NCBI GenBank assembly: GCA_973895155.1
Contig: OZ316893.1
Location: 19,840,001 to 19,904,000 of the forward strand
Reading direction: 5' to 3'
Length of the DNA: 64,000 nt
From: Marsupella aquatica
Lineage: Eukaryota; Marchantiophyta
Shown piece by piece: positions 61,160 to 64,000 of this stretch. The notes under the pieces were generated by a model. The model made no database searches, was not told the origin of the DNA, and was given only the letters and a program-made list of their open reading frames with translations. Each line of letters begins with the position of its first letter. The stretch's first letter is position 1. The position numbers were made by a program, and so were the translations under genes.

Positions 61160-61560
61160 GTTTGAATGCAATAGCTAGAATATATTCAACCAAGTTGGGA
61201 GGCTGAGGTACGGTGCTTGAGTGCTCCAATGCACCTACCTTAAGATCCTTCATTGGTAGTTTGAATACAATGGTCACAATGTATTCAATTAAGTTAGGAG
61301 ACTATTATTCTATGGTGCTTAGGTGCTCCGATGCGACTGTAAGATCTTTCATTGGTAGTTTGAATACAATAGCCACAATATATCCAAACCCGGATTCAAC
61401 CACAATGGGAGGCTGCAATATGGCTCTTGGGTGCTCCAATGCGCCCGCAAAATCCTGCATTTGTAGTTTGAACACAATATACTGTAAATCTATTCAACCA
61501 AGTCGGGAGGCCATGGCGCTACAATGCTTGGGTGCTCCATTGCGGCCAGGGGTTACGATG
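61160..61560 (+). repeat. Four tandem units of about 100 bp
   Basis: The anchor GTTTGAA(T/C)(A/G)CAATA or a variant occurs at 61160, 61259, 61358 and 61466. Each unit continues with TATTCAACCAAGTTGGGAGG, a GGTGCTTGGGTGCTCCAATG-type block and TTCATTGGTAGT. Units differ by 15-25 percent by eye. Confidence 0.85.
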
Positions 61561-61914
61561 CTTGTGTGATCCTCACACTACAAAATTACCTTTTGACATT
61601 ACTACACAAGACCAACCACAATGTTATCAGACTGCATAGTCAGCTGAACTGTTCATAAGAACATTGTTGTAAAGGAGTGGGCCTGGAGGTCCAATGGAAG
61701 ATAATCAACTAGGAATGAATCTTCATCTTTGATCCATTATTTAGGATATAGTTTTGTTTGGAGGTCCACTAAGTTATTTCAATCTCAAAATGTAGGCTAT
61801 TGCAAGTCAACACAAAGCCGTGGTCATTGCGAGGGACAAGTCTAGACTTGCAAATTTAAAGTTTTTGAAACATCTCCTGAGAGTGGTAATTTATGACTGA
61901 TGCCTGATTTATTG

Positions 61915-62300
61915 GAGCATCCTTCACAAAAAAGTGAACAATCAGTTGGGAATTGGTTCACAATATTTGAGCATTTTGGGGCTTGTCGGAAATGGAGTAA
62001 ATGATCTCAAGAGAATCTCAAACTTGTGAGGTACTAGAATGGATGTCAGATTAGATGCCGGAAACTGAGATTAGACAAACATCTAAAATTAAGTTGAATG
62101 TCCAAATATAAATAAATGCACAAAAGTGTCCAAAAAACACCAGCTTACATTTGGTGGGGATGCCAATTGATAGATACTACTTGAGGGTCCTTAGCAAAAG
62201 TGAAGTGTCCTTCTAAAAATCAAGTCACTTTTTTCCATGGGGTCAATGTTGAATTATCAATGGGGATGGGCAAAACCAACCCCTAAGTCGGCTTTAATAC
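61915..62300 (+). repeat. Dispersed repeat family, copy 2
   Basis: A diverged copy of the segment at 55730-56105, in the same orientation and with the same block order. Neither copy has an evident coding frame or terminal repeat. Confidence 0.65.
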
Positions 62301-62661
62301 TTTTATACATACTATACATTTTAAAGTTTTAAGAGTTTAGTTTTTCCTAGTATTGCCCCCAAACCAATATTTCTAATCACCAAACCGTAGACTGTGCATA
62401 ACCATGATCCTATGGAGATATTGTATGATGTGAGCAAACAGGAATTTTTGATAGGAGGAATGTTGTTAGCAAGTCACTAGTGATTCTGTATTTTTTCCAT
62501 TTTTGCGGACTTTTATATGTTGAGTGCATTTCCAAGATTCAAGATGGATAGCAAGTTGGCTAGCCAAAAGGGGATCCTCAAAAATGTATTTTATTAACCA
62601 GGTTTTTTTTTCTCAATTTATTGACTCAATTACCTAAAGTGAAGGCCCAGATTGACCACCA

Positions 62662-63028
62662 TGTTGGACACAATGTTCTTGTGAACCACATTTTTGTTAG
62701 GATTTACTCTTAGGTCTAGAGTTACGACTGTACCGTAGTTAAGGTTAACCTTAGTCGCAGACTTGCTTAGGTTAGTCATGTTGTGCACACTCTATAACCA
62801 AACGGTGCTGTTTGGAGAGTGGGAACTCAGGCAGTTCATTGTTACGGAGCTAGTTGAGAGATAGAGAGAGCTTGCGCTATGGATGCTCGGCCTAGAGTGC
62901 AGTAAAGCTCTTGTGTGTTCCCGTGGACGTAGCCTCATGTGAAGGTGAACCACATATCTCTGTGTGTCGACTTTTGTACGTTGGATGGTTCATGGGCTTG
63001 TCATTGCAATTGTCATCTATGTTCAACA
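62662..63028 (+). mobile_element. Ty1/copia-like LTR
   Basis: The segment starts TGTTGGAC and ends GTTCAACA, inverted TG...CA termini as in copia LTRs. Inside are a CTATAA box (about 62792), GTGTTCCCGTGGACGTAGCC and GAACCACAT, blocks characteristic of plant copia R-U5 regions. ATTTTGGTGGTCCCTGAGA follows the 3' end and resembles a primer-binding site. The five bases on either side do not match, so it is not a clean solo LTR. No gag-pol sequence follows, so the internal region has been lost. Confidence 0.65.
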
Positions 63029-63215
63029 ATTTTGGTGGTCCCTGAGAGTTTTTGAGCTTATAACTTGATAATTATGAATTTTTAAATAAATTTTAGTTTT
63101 TCATCTGCAAGGTAACTAGAGAAGGAGGAGACATAAAAAAACTAGCCTTAATTAATATTTCATATCATCACAATGAAAATTAAATTCATAAAATTTACCC
63201 CTCCACTTCATGATC

Positions 63216-63669
63216 AATCAAAATGGCCAAAACTTTACTCTCATTTTGATGGAAATGTAACTTACCTACAACTCTAGCACATACTCAAAAATAAAAGAAA
63301 AAATGTGAGTATCACCTTATTACAATTAAACTCATATTTTGTGAAATGTGGTGCATGGGTTTCAAAAGACCAATTTTGTGGTCTTGGGGGCTTCAAAAGA
63401 CCAACGTTGTGGTACATAGGAGCATGCTTTTCTACAATAAATTGCCCCATAATCAAAATGGCCAAAACTTTACTCTCACTTTGATTTAAATGTAACTTAC
63501 CTACTCCTCTAGCACATACTGGAGTATCACCTTATTACAATTAAACTCATATTTTGTGAAATGTGGTGCATGGGTTTCAACGACCAATCTTGTGGTCCAT
63601 GGGGGCTTCAAAAGACCAATATTGTGGTCCATGGGAGCATGATATTCTATAATTACCCCATAATAGTGA
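63216..63669 (+). repeat. 235-bp tandem duplication
   Basis: Two units start at 63216 and 63451 with AATCAAAATGGCCAAAACTT. They share AAATGTAACTTACCTAC, TCACCTTATTACAATTAAAC, GTGAAATGTGGTGCATGGGT and GGGGGCTTCAAAAGACCAA. The second unit lacks an A-rich stretch of about 20 bases. Within each unit GACCAA...GTGGTC is itself repeated two or three times. Confidence 0.9.
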
Positions 63670-64000
63670 TTTGGACATGCAAGAATTCTACGATAGCCGC
63701 CGCGAATTGAGGGATTGGGATCGACGTCGTTCTCTATGGTCATCTTAAAAAGCCGCGCAAATTAGTTGTGTAGCCATCATAGTGAGTGCCACATTGATGA
63801 ACAATAATCTGCGCGCACCATCAGTCCTTTCCTATCCCGACGGCCGGCATTCCCTTCCAGTTGAGCTACAGCTCGCGCTTGCTCGATCCGTCGGCGCTTG
63901 GCCTGCTACTGATCAATCCGTCGGTCTTTTGTATTCGCCAATTGGAGGCTTGTAGTGATTGATTTGTTCGGTCCACAACTCCTTTTTTGTTTTGGTCTTC
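63670..64000. other. No gene recognised; GC rises toward the window edge
   Basis: A minus-strand frame beginning at an ATG at 63743 is open through the tandem repeat, but only its first ~30 codons lie in unique sequence and no family is recognised. The higher GC and CpG content could mark the promoter side of a gene beyond the window. Confidence 0.3.

Noticed and set aside
1-64000. tRNA or rRNA genes
   Set aside because: GGTTCAAA/GGTTCGAA-like words occur (for example near 20425 and 44838), but no matching acceptor and anticodon stems surround them.

Overview
The window is nuclear DNA of a land plant. Two of its genes are plant-type (a chloroplast signal-recognition-particle receptor and a DUF1218 membrane protein). 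All four gene models need spliceosomal GT-AG introns. Most of the remaining sequence is decayed transposon and tandem-repeat DNA. The gene families and the RLE-type non-LTR retrotransposon remnants suggest a seed-free plant (moss, lycophyte or fern grade). That placement is inference; I cannot name the species.

Gene density is low: four supportable genes in 64 kb. (1) 25.56-26.26 kb, plus strand: a two-exon START/Bet v1-like polyketide cyclase 2 protein of the lachrymatory-factor-synthase-like group, inside a 5-kb island of higher GC. (2) 40.07-41.44 kb, minus strand: a three-exon, four-helix DUF1218 (fiber protein Fb34-like) membrane protein. (3) 50.43-54.35 kb, minus strand: a complete 11-exon cpFtsY gene (403 residues), the thylakoid-side receptor for chloroplast SRP. 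(4) 58.51-59.83 kb, plus strand: a two-exon gene for an unrecognised 122-residue protein with a predicted coiled coil. The genes do not form a pathway; they are independent neighbours separated by repeats.

Repeat layout: a GC-richer block with a complex minisatellite at 3.6-4.1 kb; two related long-inverted-repeat (foldback) elements at 7.7-8.3 and 12.5-13.3 kb, the second inserted in an 83-bp tandem repeat with a probable target-site duplication; a G-rich minisatellite at 11.4-11.7 kb; a mixed-period array at 30.25-30.69 kb; a Helitron-like, minisatellite-rich element at 32.2-33.46 kb carrying a nested 3' fragment of a non-LTR retrotransposon; three diverged ~400-bp units at 33.5-34.6 kb; a larger, 5'-truncated copy of the same retrotransposon at 46.5-47.65 kb; an 834-bp direct repeat pair on both sides of cpFtsY; and a Ty1/copia-like LTR at 62.66-63.03 kb.

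I found no tRNA, rRNA or CRISPR array, and no organised novel gene system. The most unusual items are the matched repeats bracketing cpFtsY, the two nested insertions, two strong hairpins, a dense cluster of GTAC sites and the unknown coiled-coil gene. All splice models were read by eye.
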